Source: Candidatus Iainarchaeum sp. (GTDB lineage: Archaea; Iainarchaeota; Iainarchaeia; Iainarchaeales; GCA-2688035). Taken from it: DNA of 64,000 nucleotides. Both the position numbers and the translations under genes were made by a program. Each line of letters opens with the position of its first letter. Within the stretch, counting starts at the first letter, position 1. The stretch lies in NCBI GenBank assembly GCA_017610205.1, contig JAFCCL010000006.1, positions 1 through 64,000 of the forward strand, in the 5' to 3' direction. Positions 38,217 through 48,178 of this stretch are shown here, piece after piece. The notes below the pieces were generated by a model, which was given only the letters and a program-made list of their open reading frames with translations, did not search any database and was not told where the DNA came from.

Positions 38217-39161
38217 TTGAAAAACAACGATTTGAAGATTTTTGCAGGGGGCAACAATCCAGAGCTTGCAAAGGAAATTGCTTCATACCTTAAATCTGAT
38301 TTGGGAAGGATTGATATAAAAAGGTTTAATGACGGAGAGCAATATGTTCGCTTTAGGGACAACATTAGGGGAACAGACCTTTTTCTTATACAGGGCACCT
38401 CCAAACCTGTTTCTGAAAATTTAATGGAATTGCTTATAATGATTGACGCTGCCAAAAGGTCAAGCGCTGAAAGGATTACTGCAGTAATTCCCTATTTTGG
38501 TTATGCAAGGCAGGACAGAAAAGCTGCTTCAAGAGAGCCAATAACTGCCAAGCTTGTTGCTGACCTTTTAACAAAAGCAGGAGCAAACCGTGTTATTACA
38601 ATGGATTTGCATTCAGACCAAATTCAGGGCTTTTTTGACGTGCCCTTGGACAATCTTACTGCAAGATTGAAACTAATGCAGTATGTTAAGGAAAAAAACC
38701 TTTCAGATTTGGTTGTTGTTGCACCTGATGCAGGAAGCGCAAAAAGCAGCACCAAGGTTTCAAAAGATTTGGGCACAGAGCTTGCAATTGTAAACAAGGC
38801 AAGGCCTGCTGCCGGTGTTGCCGAGTCAATTGGTGTAATTGGAAATGTAAACGGAAAAAATTGTGTAATGTTTGACGACATGATTGATACTGCCGGAACA
38901 ATTTGCGCTGCAGCAGACGCATTGAAAAAAGATGGCTGCAAATCTGTTTCTGTTTGTGCAACACACGGGCTTTTTTCAGGTCCGGCAATTGAAAGAATTG
39001 AAAAAAGCGGAATAGATTTTGTTGTTGTAACAGATTCAATTCCAGGAAATGGCAGAAGGAGTGAAAAGATAACGGTTTTGCCAGTGGCTGACCTTTTAGG
39101 CGAAGCAATTAAAAGAATTCACTTAAACGAATCAGTAAGCAATTTGTTTAACTGGAAATGA
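38217..39161 (+). CDS. prs: Ribose-phosphate pyrophosphokinase
   Basis: LKIFAGGNNPELAKEIASYL...DLHSDQIQGFFDVPLDNL...VMFDDMIDTAGTI. Confidence 0.96.
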   Translation: MKNNDLKIFAGGNNPELAKEIASYLKSDLGRIDIKRFNDGEQYVRFRDNIRGTDLFLIQGTSKPVSENLMELLIMIDAAKRSSAERITAVIPYFGYARQDRKAASREPITAKLVADLLTKAGANRVITMDLHSDQIQGFFDVPLDNLTARLKLMQYVKEKNLSDLVVVAPDAGSAKSSTKVSKDLGTELAIVNKARPAAGVAESIGVIGNVNGKNCVMFDDMIDTAGTICAAADALKKDGCKSVSVCATHGLFSGPAIERIEKSGIDFVVVTDSIPGNGRRSEKITVLPVADLLGEAIKRIHLNESVSNLFNWK

Positions 39162-39167
39162 ATTTTT

Positions 39168-39437
39168 CTAAATTTCTTTTATTACTTCTTCATAGGTTTT
39201 GAAAAACTTTTTGAGTTTTTTTATCCTGAGAAAATAAAACTTTTCAGGCGGCTCATATTTTTGGCCTACTAGTTTCAAATCATACAATAGCTTTAAATGC
39301 CTTGAAGCCAGAGATTCACTCATGTTCAATTCTTTTGCGATTTCGTGAACAGACTTCCTTTTCTTTCCGCAGAGGATTTTCAAAATTTTCCTTCTAGACC
39401 TTGCCCTAATAGCTCTTGCTAATTTTTCATCAGACAC
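39168..39437 (-). CDS. ArsR-like HTH transcriptional regulator
   Basis: RRKILKILCGKKRKSVHEIAKELNMSESLASRHLKLLYDLKLV. Confidence 0.88.
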   Translation of the reverse strand: MSDEKLARAIRARSRRKILKILCGKKRKSVHEIAKELNMSESLASRHLKLLYDLKLVGQKYEPPEKFYFLRIKKLKKFFKTYEEVIKEI

Positions 39438-39482
39438 AAGTTATCACTAATATTCATGGAGGGTATTCTTTAAAGTCTTGCT

Positions 39483-39496
39483 GTAAAATATTTTAC
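39483..39496. promoter_or_regulatory. Perfect palindrome GTAAAATATTTTAC in the divergent ArsR/CBS intergenic region
   Basis: Direct read. Confidence 0.5.
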
Positions 39497-39604
39497 GTTT
39501 ATATTTTGTGTAATTTTCATTGCCCGTAATACTATTTAAACATTACGTAGTTGAACAATACTGAAACTATGAAATTTTCTGCATCTCCCGGAGGTGGTTA
39601 AAAA

Positions 39605-40021
39605 TTGAAAGTAAAGGATTTGTATCAAAAATTTTCAGAATGTACTGATCAGGTCAAAGAAACAGATTCAGTAGAAAAGATTATTGGGGTTTTGTTTAGA
39701 AACAAGGCAACAAGAACAGTTTTTGTAGTTGGTAACAAAGGCAAATTAATGGGTGTAATAAGGCTGCAAGAAATATTGGATGTTCTTGGAAAAGACCTTT
39801 CGCCACCGCTATTTTCTTTTACAAAAAAACAAAAAAAGACTACAGCGGTAGATATAATGATTTTGCCGACAGTTGTTCAGCTTGAAGACCCTATTGAAGA
39901 TGCTTTGACTGTAGCCATAAAATTTGGGTTGCAAGACATTCCTGTCTGCCATAAGGGAAAATTGGTTGGAGAATTGGATTGTTTTGAATTAATTTACGGT
40001 TTGAGCAAGCATGGTTCTTGA
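39605..40021 (+). CDS. CBS-domain pair protein
   Basis: VKETDSVEKIIGVLFRNKATRTVFVVGNKGKLMGVIRLQEIL; second CBS-like half. Confidence 0.8.
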   Translation: MKVKDLYQKFSECTDQVKETDSVEKIIGVLFRNKATRTVFVVGNKGKLMGVIRLQEILDVLGKDLSPPLFSFTKKQKKTTAVDIMILPTVVQLEDPIEDALTVAIKFGLQDIPVCHKGKLVGELDCFELIYGLSKHGS

Positions 40022-40073
40022 GTAAAATTCAGGTTAAGGCAAGCAATAACCTTTTGCTTACAGGTTTGTTATA

Positions 40074-41783
40074 TCAGCTTGTTTTTTCTTTTAGATAAGT
40101 TATAAATTCATCCTGTAAATTTGATATTCTGTTTCTGTGTCCTGTTTCCAAAAAGTATGCAAGATGTTTTAGCAGAATGTTGGATCCGATAATTTCAGGC
40201 AAAACAACATAGTCTGCTTCATTTTTATACAATTTTAATGCATCTTTAAAGTTTTTTGCCTTGGCAATTGCAACTATTTCAGGATTTATTTTTTTTACTT
40301 TTCGCACTACCCCGGCTGCTGTTTCTGTGTCAGGAATTGTTAAAAGCAAAATCCTTGCCTTTGCAAGTCCTGTTTTTTGCCACATTTCTTCATTATCTGC
40401 CTCGCCATACGCTACCGGAATCTTTTTTTCTATAAGTTTTTGGACAATTTCTGAGTCATGATCGACTGCAATAATAGTATTTGTTTCTTTAAGTGCGGAT
40501 GTAATTTGTTGCCCTAATACGCCTACTCCTATTATTACTGTGTGCTTTTTGAACCGTTTTTTTGGAAGGTACTCTAACCTTTTTTCCTTTTCGCCAAATT
40601 TTTTCCTGCATATTTGGGGAAAAAAACGTTTTCCAATTTTGTTTAAAAAAGAGTAAATGCCTTTATTGTGTTCCATTAAGTAAGGTGTTGAAGCCATTGA
40701 AACAGTTATTACCAGAATACTTGCTGAAAACATTCCTGCTGAAAGCTGTCCTAGTCTGAATCCCTGATTGGCAAGAATAAATGAGAATTCACTTGCCTGT
40801 CCAAGTGCCAAACCGACAAACAAAGCGCTTTTGCTTTTTAGCCCTGAACCAAGTGAAATGAAAAAGTAGATAAGAGGGTTGATAAGGTAGACCACAAGGA
40901 ACATTAGCAGAAGAATTGCTACAGGAATCCCGAAAAACGAAAGGCTGACCTGCATTCCTAGTGAGACAAAAAATATTGTGGCAAAAAAGTCCCTAAAGCC
41001 GATTATTCTGCTGGATGCCTCCTGGCTGTAAGGCAGTGATGAAAGTGCCAGTCCGCCAATGAATGCCCCCACCACTATTGGAAAATTTAATAGGTCTGAC
41101 AAGTAAATAAATGCAAAGCAGCAGGAGAGAAGAATCAGATAAAAAAGCTCTGGTGTTTTATCAAAACGATTCAACAGCTTTGGTAGAATTTTTCTGTTAA
41201 GCAAGAAGGCAATGGATGCCAAAACCATAAAACTTAGAAAAAGGCTCCCTGCCCAGGAAAGTGAGAAAAGCATTTGTGGGGCTGCAAGAAGCGGCAGCAG
41301 CAGAATAGCCAAAGTGTCTTGGACCAGGGCAAAGCCAACAATAAGCCTTCCATGTAATGTGCTAATTTTATTCATGTTTGACAGTTGTTTGACAACAATT
41401 GCTGTGCTGCTGAAAGCTAAAATCAAGCCCAAGTAAAGTGATTCAATGAAACCAATGCCTACAAATTGCATTAGTCCCAGTACAATTCCTGTTGTGGCTA
41501 TAACCTGGGTAAGTGCTCCAATTATTATTGCATTTTTTAGTTTAAACAATTGGCTAAAATTTGACTGGATTCCGATAGTAAACAGGAGAAAAGCAACTCC
41601 TAATTCGGCTAAAATGGCAATTTCCACAGGGCTGGTTATCAGGGCTAGGCCCATTGGGCTGATGATTATGCCTGCAACAATGTAGGCGATGAGCAGTGGC
41701 TGCTTTAAGAGTTTGGCAACACAGCCCATCAAAGTTCCGGAAATTATTACAATTCCCAAATCCATCAAAAGAGTTAAGTCCAT
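40074..41783 (-). CDS. CPA2/Kef-type cation:proton antiporter with TrkA-N domain
   Basis: Polytopic N-terminus, then HTVIIGVGVLGQQITSALKETNTIIAVDHD...VAYGEADNEEMW. Confidence 0.93.
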   Translation of the reverse strand: MDLTLLMDLGIVIISGTLMGCVAKLLKQPLLIAYIVAGIIISPMGLALITSPVEIAILAELGVAFLLFTIGIQSNFSQLFKLKNAIIIGALTQVIATTGIVLGLMQFVGIGFIESLYLGLILAFSSTAIVVKQLSNMNKISTLHGRLIVGFALVQDTLAILLLPLLAAPQMLFSLSWAGSLFLSFMVLASIAFLLNRKILPKLLNRFDKTPELFYLILLSCCFAFIYLSDLLNFPIVVGAFIGGLALSSLPYSQEASSRIIGFRDFFATIFFVSLGMQVSLSFFGIPVAILLLMFLVVYLINPLIYFFISLGSGLKSKSALFVGLALGQASEFSFILANQGFRLGQLSAGMFSASILVITVSMASTPYLMEHNKGIYSFLNKIGKRFFPQICRKKFGEKEKRLEYLPKKRFKKHTVIIGVGVLGQQITSALKETNTIIAVDHDSEIVQKLIEKKIPVAYGEADNEEMWQKTGLAKARILLLTIPDTETAAGVVRKVKKINPEIVAIAKAKNFKDALKLYKNEADYVVLPEIIGSNILLKHLAYFLETGHRNRISNLQDEFITYLKEKTS

Positions 41784-41833
41784 TCAAATCAAATGCCGAA
41801 TGAGTTTTAATTAATATAATTATAAGAAGTATT

Positions 41834-41890
41834 TAAAGCATTGTACAAGTGGATAATTTAAATAAAGCATTGTACGGTTTGATAATTTAA
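41834..41890. repeat. 28-bp tandem repeat x2, TAAAGCATTGTAC(AAGTG/GGTTT)GATAATTTAA
   Basis: 41834-41861 and 41863-41890, read directly. Confidence 0.75.
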
Positions 41891-42068
41891 CGCATTTCGC
41901 AGTTGAACAATAATGAAACTAAAAAAGGTAGTTTGTTTTAAAAACCTTGTTAAGCTAATTTTTTTTAAGAGGATAATAAATTTGTTAATTTTTTTATTTG
42001 AGAAAATACTGTGTGGTCTGAAAGACCCGCAGTCGTTATTTTTTTAACCTTGAATCTTTTTCTTTCTT

Positions 42069-42117
42069 CTATCGCGCGCGACACCGCTTGTGCAGTGCCC
42101 TTTAAATGGCGCGATAG
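42069..42117. repeat. Left-end hairpin of IS200-like element (CTATCGCGC...GCGCGATAG)
   Basis: Perfect 9-bp inverted repeat directly 5' of tnpA. Confidence 0.65.
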
Positions 42118-42130
42118 GAGAAAAGATATA

Positions 42131-42592
42131 ATGGTAGTTTTGAGTGGCGGTAGCTGTAAAAATCAAGGGGATACAAGAAACAACTGGGTTACGTTCATGT
42201 TCAAAACAAAGTGTGTGTTCCAGTGTTTTAGGAAGCAGTCGCATATTGATACTTGTATTGCTGCTTTTCGAGAGTTTGAAGCTCATGGCTTTGAGTTTGG
42301 TGAGATTGGTTTTGGTGGCAATCATGCACACTTTAGAGTGAATATTCCAAAGCGTTACAGTGTCGTGGTTGCTGAGATAATGTTGAAGTCCAGAAGCGCA
42401 AAAAGGATATTTGAGAATCATCCTGGTTTCAGGAAAAGGTATCCTCGTGGTTCTTTCTGGTCAGGATATGAGCATCATCAGTCTACAGGAGAGCAGAACA
42501 TGGAGCAGTCGGATGATTATATTAGAAGCCAGCAGGCACATCACAATGTGCAGGTTATAGATGACAGGCACGCACAGTTATCAGCGTTTTAA
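42131..42592 (+). mobile_element. tnpA: IS200-like Y1 (HUH) transposase, second copy and different lineage
   Basis: GFGGNHAHFRVNIPKRYSVVVAEIMLKSRSAKRIF...GSFWSGYEHHQSTGE...DDYIRSQQ. Confidence 0.85.
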
Positions 42593-42682
42593 GCGCCGAG
42601 CGGGGGTACGGCAAGCCCGAACCCAAGTGAGGGCTTGACAGGGAAGCGAGGCGCAAGGGGGTTATAGGGCGCGCAGCCCCCC
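42593..42682. repeat. GC-rich structured right end of the second IS200-like element
   Basis: GCGCC/GGCGC (42593-42597/42650-42654), CAAGCCC/GGGCTTG (42612-42618/42631-42637), GGGGG/CCCCC. Confidence 0.6.
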
Positions 42683-42687
42683 TATTC

Positions 42688-42952
42688 CATTCCAAAGTAT
42701 GAAGGCCTTAAGAAATTATTCGATGAAAACCTTGAAAAAGATTAAGGCAAAAAAGACTATGGCAAGCAGTTTAGTATCAGAACCGGAAAGGTTTTGGCAA
42801 AACCTGACTGGATTGAAGCAATTTTCAAAGAAGAGGAAGACACACAAAAAGTTTTCTTGGAATATTTAAACCATCAAAGAAAAAGGCTTTTGGATGCAAA
42901 AGAAAAGTTTGGCAAATCAGAAATTCTTCCGGAAGAATTTGAAGCAAAGTAG
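42688..42952 (+). pseudogene. 3' gene remnant with in-frame stop, abutting the IS200-like right end
   Basis: IPKYEGLKKLFDENLEKD*GKKDYGKQFSIRTGKVLAKPDWIEAIFKEEEDTQKVFLEYLNHQRKRLLDAKEKFGKSEILPEEFEAK*. Confidence 0.6.
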
Positions 42953-43008
42953 GATTGCATTGGACAGCAAGGTTTTAATATCTCCTTGCCCTTACTTTAC
43001 TGGTTTTT

Positions 43009-43170
43009 ATGGCTAACAATCAAATGGTTGGAATGCTTTTGCTTGGTCTTGCAATAGGTAGTTTTATTCCAAGAACTCTGCCGGCACCAGGAGACGCACT
43101 CAATCCGCTAATGCCTTTTGCTGGCTTTATCTTTTTGGCGGTCGCAATAATTTTATTTGTCAAAGGCTAG
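43009..43170 (+). CDS. Small two-TM membrane protein (53 aa)
   Basis: MANNQMVGMLLLGLAIGSFIPRTLPAPGDALNPLMPFAGFIFLAVAIILFVKG. Confidence 0.55.
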   Translation: MANNQMVGMLLLGLAIGSFIPRTLPAPGDALNPLMPFAGFIFLAVAIILFVKG

Positions 43171-43538
43171 TTCTTATTTGCCAAAGGCTAAGTCTTATTT
43201 GCCAAGATTAATTTCATGACAATTGCCTTAAACCCCTTCGACAAAAGCGGATTTTTTTGCTTCACCATTTCACTTGTAAAAGTGCTAGAAAGCTTTTTAA
43301 ATGCCAAAAACCTATTACACTTGGAGATGGTTTGTTAATTATCAAGGCATCAATTTAAAACAAGCAACCGAAACAAACTCACCCTGTTTTAAGGGCAATA
43401 GAAAAAAAGGTTTTGGTTTGTACTCGGCCATCTCCAACCTAAAAGCACTTCTAATTCATATGTCTGAACTCTGTTCTTTTAAATTTCTTCAAAAAAAGCT
43501 AGATTTTTTTGTGGCTTACAATTTTTCCCTTGTTAAGT

Positions 43539-43919
43539 TCAAGCAATCCCAACTTCCTTTAAATGATTTTGTTCTTCTTCAATCAACTTTTCCAGAATTT
43601 GAATATATTCTGCGTTTTGCCCAGGCTTCTTCAAATGCACTAGCAAAGCGTTATCGTAAGCGATTTTTGCATTTGCAAATTCCAAAAAGTAAGTTCTGAG
43701 CTCAGGGTCCTGCCTGGACTTTATCATATCAGAGGCCTTTTCCAAATTAATTTTCCTAGACCTAACAGCATTTATGTATTTCCTGCGGAGCAATTCGTAG
43801 TTCATGAAAAATACCTGCCCTTTTCCTCTTTTCTGAAACCTTGTGGTAATTTCCTTAAATCTTATTCCCTGTCTTTTCCAAAAGGGGTTTATCCCAGAAC
43901 GCCTTCTATTATTTTTCAT
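43539..43919 (-). CDS. Small basic hypothetical protein
   Basis: Helical, charged ORF MKNNRRRSGINPFWKRQGIRFKEITTRF... Confidence 0.5.
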   Translation of the reverse strand: MKNNRRRSGINPFWKRQGIRFKEITTRFQKRGKGQVFFMNYELLRRKYINAVRSRKINLEKASDMIKSRQDPELRTYFLEFANAKIAYDNALLVHLKKPGQNAEYIQILEKLIEEEQNHLKEVGIA

Positions 43920-44135
43920 ACTAAAACCTTGTTTTTCTTAATTTAAATAGATTGCGCTACTCTGCCTCAATCTTTCCGTTTCTCAATTCTTTTTCAGTGA
44001 AATCGGTTCTAAGCAATTTTCCTTTTCCAGGCGCAGATAACTGCTTCACACCAATGTTGACTTCTTTCAATTCTTTGGCATTAAAGCCAGCTAGTGCAAT
44101 TGAAAAATTACTAAATCTTGCTATAATTATCCATT

Positions 44136-44632
44136 TTAAGATTTCATCTTTAGTTTAATTGCACCTGCTTCTTTTCCTAATCTCGAAATCTTTGCGTTCA
44201 GTTTTTTAACTTTTTCACTGTTGGCATTCTCCAACTTTGATTGTTCTTTCACAAGGTAAACCTCTTCAAGGCGCATTTCCTTCATCTTTAAGTCGTACTG
44301 TTCGCTTTGTTTGAGAGCCCATTTGTCTTGCAAGTCCAATAACTCTACAATCTTTTCCAAGAGATAGCTCTCTTCTTGAAATGACTTCCTTAAGACTTTT
44401 AAGTGTGCCTTTTCTCCTTTCACTTGTTATTTTCGAATTGCCCAAAATTTCCAAAAGCCTTCTGGTTTGTTCTCCAAATGTTAGCACTTCCTCTCCAAAC
44501 CTGCGATATCCAATATGTCCTTCCATAACTCCTCTAACTTTTTTTTGTCTCTCCTGCTTCCAGTTTTACCAGAACCCTGAATGGGCTTATGTAAGTTTGC
44601 TGTTCCTAAAACTCTCAATTTTTTCTTTTTCA
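44136..44632 (-). pseudogene. Coiled-coil protein broken over three frames
   Basis: MKKKKLRVLGTANLHKPIQGSG...LWKDILDIAGLERKC* then ...TFGEQTRRLLEILGNSKITSE then VKGEKAHLKVLRKSFQEESYLLEKIVELL in successive frames. Confidence 0.45.
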
Positions 44633-44719
44633 TTGATAAATTATTGCCTTTTACGTAATTTAAATCTTCTTTTTTTCAATGAATAGTCTTTTTAATTCAA
44701 TTATTTTATTCTATACACT

Positions 44720-45229
44720 ATGAGTGAAAAAGATAAATTGATTGAGGCAGCCTTGTTTATGACTCCGCAGGCTGTTAGTGTTTCAGACTTAATGGAGATT
44801 ATTTCCGAGTCAAATTACACTATGGCAAAGGGAATTGCTTTGAAGTTTATGAAGGAGTTTAATCAAAGGGATTCTTCTCTTCAAGTAGTGCTGGTTGAGG
44901 ACGCTTTTCAGATGGTTATAAAGCCTGCTTATGAGGAAAAAGTAAGGCATCTTGCACAGAAGGCAATGTTTCATCCTGGTTTAATGAAAACCCTTGCTTT
45001 GATTGCGTTCAAACAGCCTATTGCCCAAAGTCTTGTTGTAAAATACAGAAACAACAAGGCATATGACCACATTCACAAGCTTGTTGAAGAGGGTTTTGTT
45101 GCAAGGGAGCCAAAGGGAAGAAGCTATACTTTGAGAACCACTAAAAGGTTTTTGGAGTGCTTTGGAGAGGATGCAATAAAGCAAAAAAAGCTTTCTCCAC
45201 TTCCTGATCTTGTTGAAAATTTGGATTAG
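44720..45229 (+). CDS. scpB: Segregation and condensation protein B-like
   Basis: LIEAALFMTPQAVSVSDLMEI...GLMKTLALIAFKQPI...LVEEGFVAREPKGRSYTLRTTKRFLECFG. Confidence 0.9.
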   Translation: MSEKDKLIEAALFMTPQAVSVSDLMEIISESNYTMAKGIALKFMKEFNQRDSSLQVVLVEDAFQMVIKPAYEEKVRHLAQKAMFHPGLMKTLALIAFKQPIAQSLVVKYRNNKAYDHIHKLVEEGFVAREPKGRSYTLRTTKRFLECFGEDAIKQKKLSPLPDLVENLD

Positions 45230-45244
45230 AATTAAATAAAGGAA

Positions 45245-45898
45245 TTAAAATTCTAATTTTCTTTGAAAAACTTTGTTTTCAATGTTCTTGCTTGTTGCCC
45301 AGCTTTTTCTTGCAAAGTCCGGCAATTTTTTGTTTTTTTTAACCCAGTTGTGCATAAAAGCAATTGTGTTGGGGTCGTGGGGGTACCCTGAACCTATGTT
45401 TCCATACTTTCTGCTGAGTTTTCTTATTGCCTTGTCTCTTTCAACCTTTGCAATTATTGAAGCAGCGCTTACAATTGGATAATTTATATCTGCCTTGTGT
45501 TCTGCCCTTATTTCTAATTTGAATGAAATGTATTTTTCAATCCTTTTTCCAAAGTTTTTTGCAATGGGGTCTGGTGAGTCAACAAATGCCACATCCGGCT
45601 TTTTTTTGAGACTGTTTAGCAGGTAACCTATTCTCATTGCCTCTATTTCGTTCAGGTTTTTTCTGTTGCGCAATGTGTCAATTTCCCCTGCCTTGATGTG
45701 AACAGAATTAAATTCGTGAAGTAACGCTGGCAATATTTTGTTCTGTCTGTTTCTTTCCTTTTCGTTTAATAGTTTGCTGTCTTTGACTCCGAGGTCAACA
45801 AGTTTTTCTTCGTGCTTTTTTTCAATACTTGCAATGCTTAAAACCATTGGTCCAAGGGCTGGCCCTCTTCCTGCTTCGTCAACGCCTGCAATCAGCAT
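45245..45898 (-). CDS. rnhB: Ribonuclease HII
   Basis: IAGVDEAGRGPALGPMVLSIA...VKDSKLL...SAASIIAKVERD...GSGYPHDP. Confidence 0.96.
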   Translation of the reverse strand: MLIAGVDEAGRGPALGPMVLSIASIEKKHEEKLVDLGVKDSKLLNEKERNRQNKILPALLHEFNSVHIKAGEIDTLRNRKNLNEIEAMRIGYLLNSLKKKPDVAFVDSPDPIAKNFGKRIEKYISFKLEIRAEHKADINYPIVSAASIIAKVERDKAIRKLSRKYGNIGSGYPHDPNTIAFMHNWVKKNKKLPDFARKSWATSKNIENKVFQRKLEF

Positions 45899-45908
45899 AT
45901 AAAAACCT

Positions 45909-46223
45909 TTATTTTCTTATTTTGTTCACGCCTCTGTTTACCAAATCAACGCTTTTGTCGCATTTTTCGCATTCTTCCAGCAAATCCATGCAACGCCTTT
46001 TGTTTTCAATAGCGTTGTTTATGTCTCCTGCTTCAGCGTCTTCTCTTCTAAGTGCATTGAATTTGGTGTGGAAGAATTCAACAAGATTTTTCAGTCCCTT
46101 TTGCACATTCTGCCTTTCAGGTTCGGAACTCCTCAACCTGCTTCTTCCCTTGCACAGCATGCAATGCCTTTTCAAAAAAGCAACTTTGTCGGAAACAAGC
46201 TCTTCATTTGTCAACTCAACCAT
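45909..46223 (-). CDS. Hypothetical protein with CxxC-like pair
   Basis: FLKRHCMLCKGRSRLRSSEPERQNVQKGLKNLVEFFHTKFNALRRED. Confidence 0.5.
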   Translation of the reverse strand: MVELTNEELVSDKVAFLKRHCMLCKGRSRLRSSEPERQNVQKGLKNLVEFFHTKFNALRREDAEAGDINNAIENKRRCMDLLEECEKCDKSVDLVNRGVNKIRK

Positions 46224-46320
46224 TTTAACCAGTAATATTATAGTAGTTGGTTATAAAAAAAGTTTCTGTTTTTTGTTCCGAAAGAATAAAATAGGGGTTT
46301 GAACTTATTAAGTAATACAA

Positions 46321-46554
46321 ATGCCTAGAAAGCCAGCAAAAAAACCAAAAAGAAAACTAAGCGAAAGAATGCGAAACTGGAGAGCGTACAGAAGAGAGTC
46401 TGCTCCAGTCAGGAAACGACTTAAAGAACTTCGTAAAGGAGATAAAAAACTTAGGAGAGCAACTGATCTTGAAACAATGTTAAGGAGACTGGGAAATTAC
46501 GCCATTGCCGGGGAAGAACTGGCAAAGATTAAGAAAAAATATGGTTACAAATAA
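46321..46554 (+). CDS. Small basic hypothetical protein (77 aa)
   Basis: MPRKPAKKPKRKLSERMRNWRAYRRESAPVRKRLKELRKGDKKLRRATDLETMLRRLGNYAIAGEELAKIKKKYGYK. Confidence 0.55.
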   Translation: MPRKPAKKPKRKLSERMRNWRAYRRESAPVRKRLKELRKGDKKLRRATDLETMLRRLGNYAIAGEELAKIKKKYGYK

Positions 46555-46984
46555 TTCTTCTTCAACCCCTCAATGGTTTTGCAGGCATAAAAAGGTTTGA
46601 CTAATTAAGATGATTTAAGGATACGTCAAATTCAATATGTTAATATTATGCTTCCATTAAATTAAGTTATAAAAAAAGTTTCTGTTTTTTTCTGGTTCTA
46701 TATAAATCATTTATAAATTGAAGAAAAGCGTTCATATAATTGAGGTGATTTCATGAATGCTTTGTATCCAATAGAGCTTTCAGGTTTTTATAAGTTATGC
46801 ATTAAGCAGTAGATTCGCAAGTGCTTGATTGAGAGCTGTTTTTCGTGCTTTTCTGTTGATGTTGTTGTTGCGTGTTTTGAGTTTGTTAGAGTAGGTGTTT
46901 GTTGTAGTGTGCTGATAGCGTGCATGTTTGCTCCTGTTGTGTATGCTGATGTCTAGTGCATGTGTGTTGGGGTGTGTGTGGTTG

Positions 46985-48049
46985 CTATGTGTCTGTTCTG
47001 TTTGGGTTTGCAAGGCTTGTGGCAGCAAGCTTTTCGATAACTTTTTTGAATGTTGCAATTGTTGTTGTGGTAGTGTTTCTTGCGTTGTACCATGCGTTGT
47101 ACAGTAGGGATTCCATGTAGAAGTATAGCATTCTTACTGTGTTGTTTGTGGTGGTTGTCTTGGCTCTGAACCTTTTCTTTGACTTGTAGCCGGTTTCAAT
47201 GCTCCATCTCTTGCGGTACAGTTCTCTGAGGTAAAGAGTGTTGTCTGTTTAGATGTTTGTTGCAAAGCAGTATACTGGTCTTGGTTTGTTTGGTTCTTTG
47301 GTTTCACTGCGAGTCATGCCGAGGTTGAATGTTTGTTTTTCTTTCCTGCCGACAGCGTGTTGTATTACTATAGGTAGCTTGTTTTCGTTTTGTTTGATGG
47401 CTCGCTTGATTGCTTTGTCTCTTGGAACAGGCATCACAAACTTTGTTTTCAACAGCTTCAGTGCCTTAATGCATGCAACAGTGTAAAACGCTCTATCTAA
47501 CAGAATACAGGTGATTTGAGCGTGTTTTCTGGCAACCTGCATGAGCTCTTGTACTACTGTTGCTTTGCTGTCATCATCTACTGAGAGTTTTCTTACTGCA
47601 AGTGTTAGCCAGCAGTCACCCTCAACAATCTCCAGTGTCGCAAATTGGTGGCAGTAGTTTGTGCCTCTTTGCCTCTTTGTTCCTCTGACATTAGGATTGT
47701 TTTTGTCTCCGTAGTATAGGATGTCATGATAGTCAATGGCCATAGTGTAGCGTTTCTTTTCGTGTCCTTTCAACATTCTTTTTACTGTAGAGTTGAATGC
47801 TTTCCTAACAATCTTTCTGTTGGTTTGTTTGAGCCGTCTCAATAACGTGTCTGCTGAAGCAACCAGTGCATCAGAGCACTCTATTTTGAGCTGGTTGCTT
47901 GCTTCTTCTGCAGACAACTGGTTTACAAACATGTATAGCAACAGTCGGAATAACTGGCTAAGTTTGTGTTTGCTGTTGTATTTTTGGGTGTATCCCAAGG
48001 TGTTTGAAGAAAAAACGCCTAATAATACTGACCTGTTTCCCAGAAACAA
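46985..48049 (-). pseudogene. DDE (IS4/ISH3-like) transposase with in-frame TAA at 47249-47251
   Basis: TMAIDYHDILYYGDKNNPNVRGTKRQRGTNYCHQFATLEIV...LLDRAFYTVACIKAL...VYCFATNI*TDNTLYLRELYRKRWSIETGYKSKKRFRAKT. Confidence 0.8.
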
Positions 48050-48178
48050 GTATTTTATTTACTCTCCCCTAACAAATAAAACTATCGAGTCAGCTAATCA
48101 GAACCCACTTGCGGAAGTACTGGGCAGGAGGAAAGTAATTTATATAAGAAAGAACAAAATAAATCTAGAGGAATTGAA

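Noticed and set aside
43301-43699. 132-aa plus-strand ORF
   Set aside because: Overlaps the minus-strand ORF 43539-43919 antisense; composition is phenylalanine/leucine-rich as expected for a shadow of a Lys/Glu-rich gene.
46795-47058. 87-aa His/Thr/Asn-rich ORF
   Set aside because: Out-of-frame reading of the transposase 3' end and IS flank; low-complexity composition.
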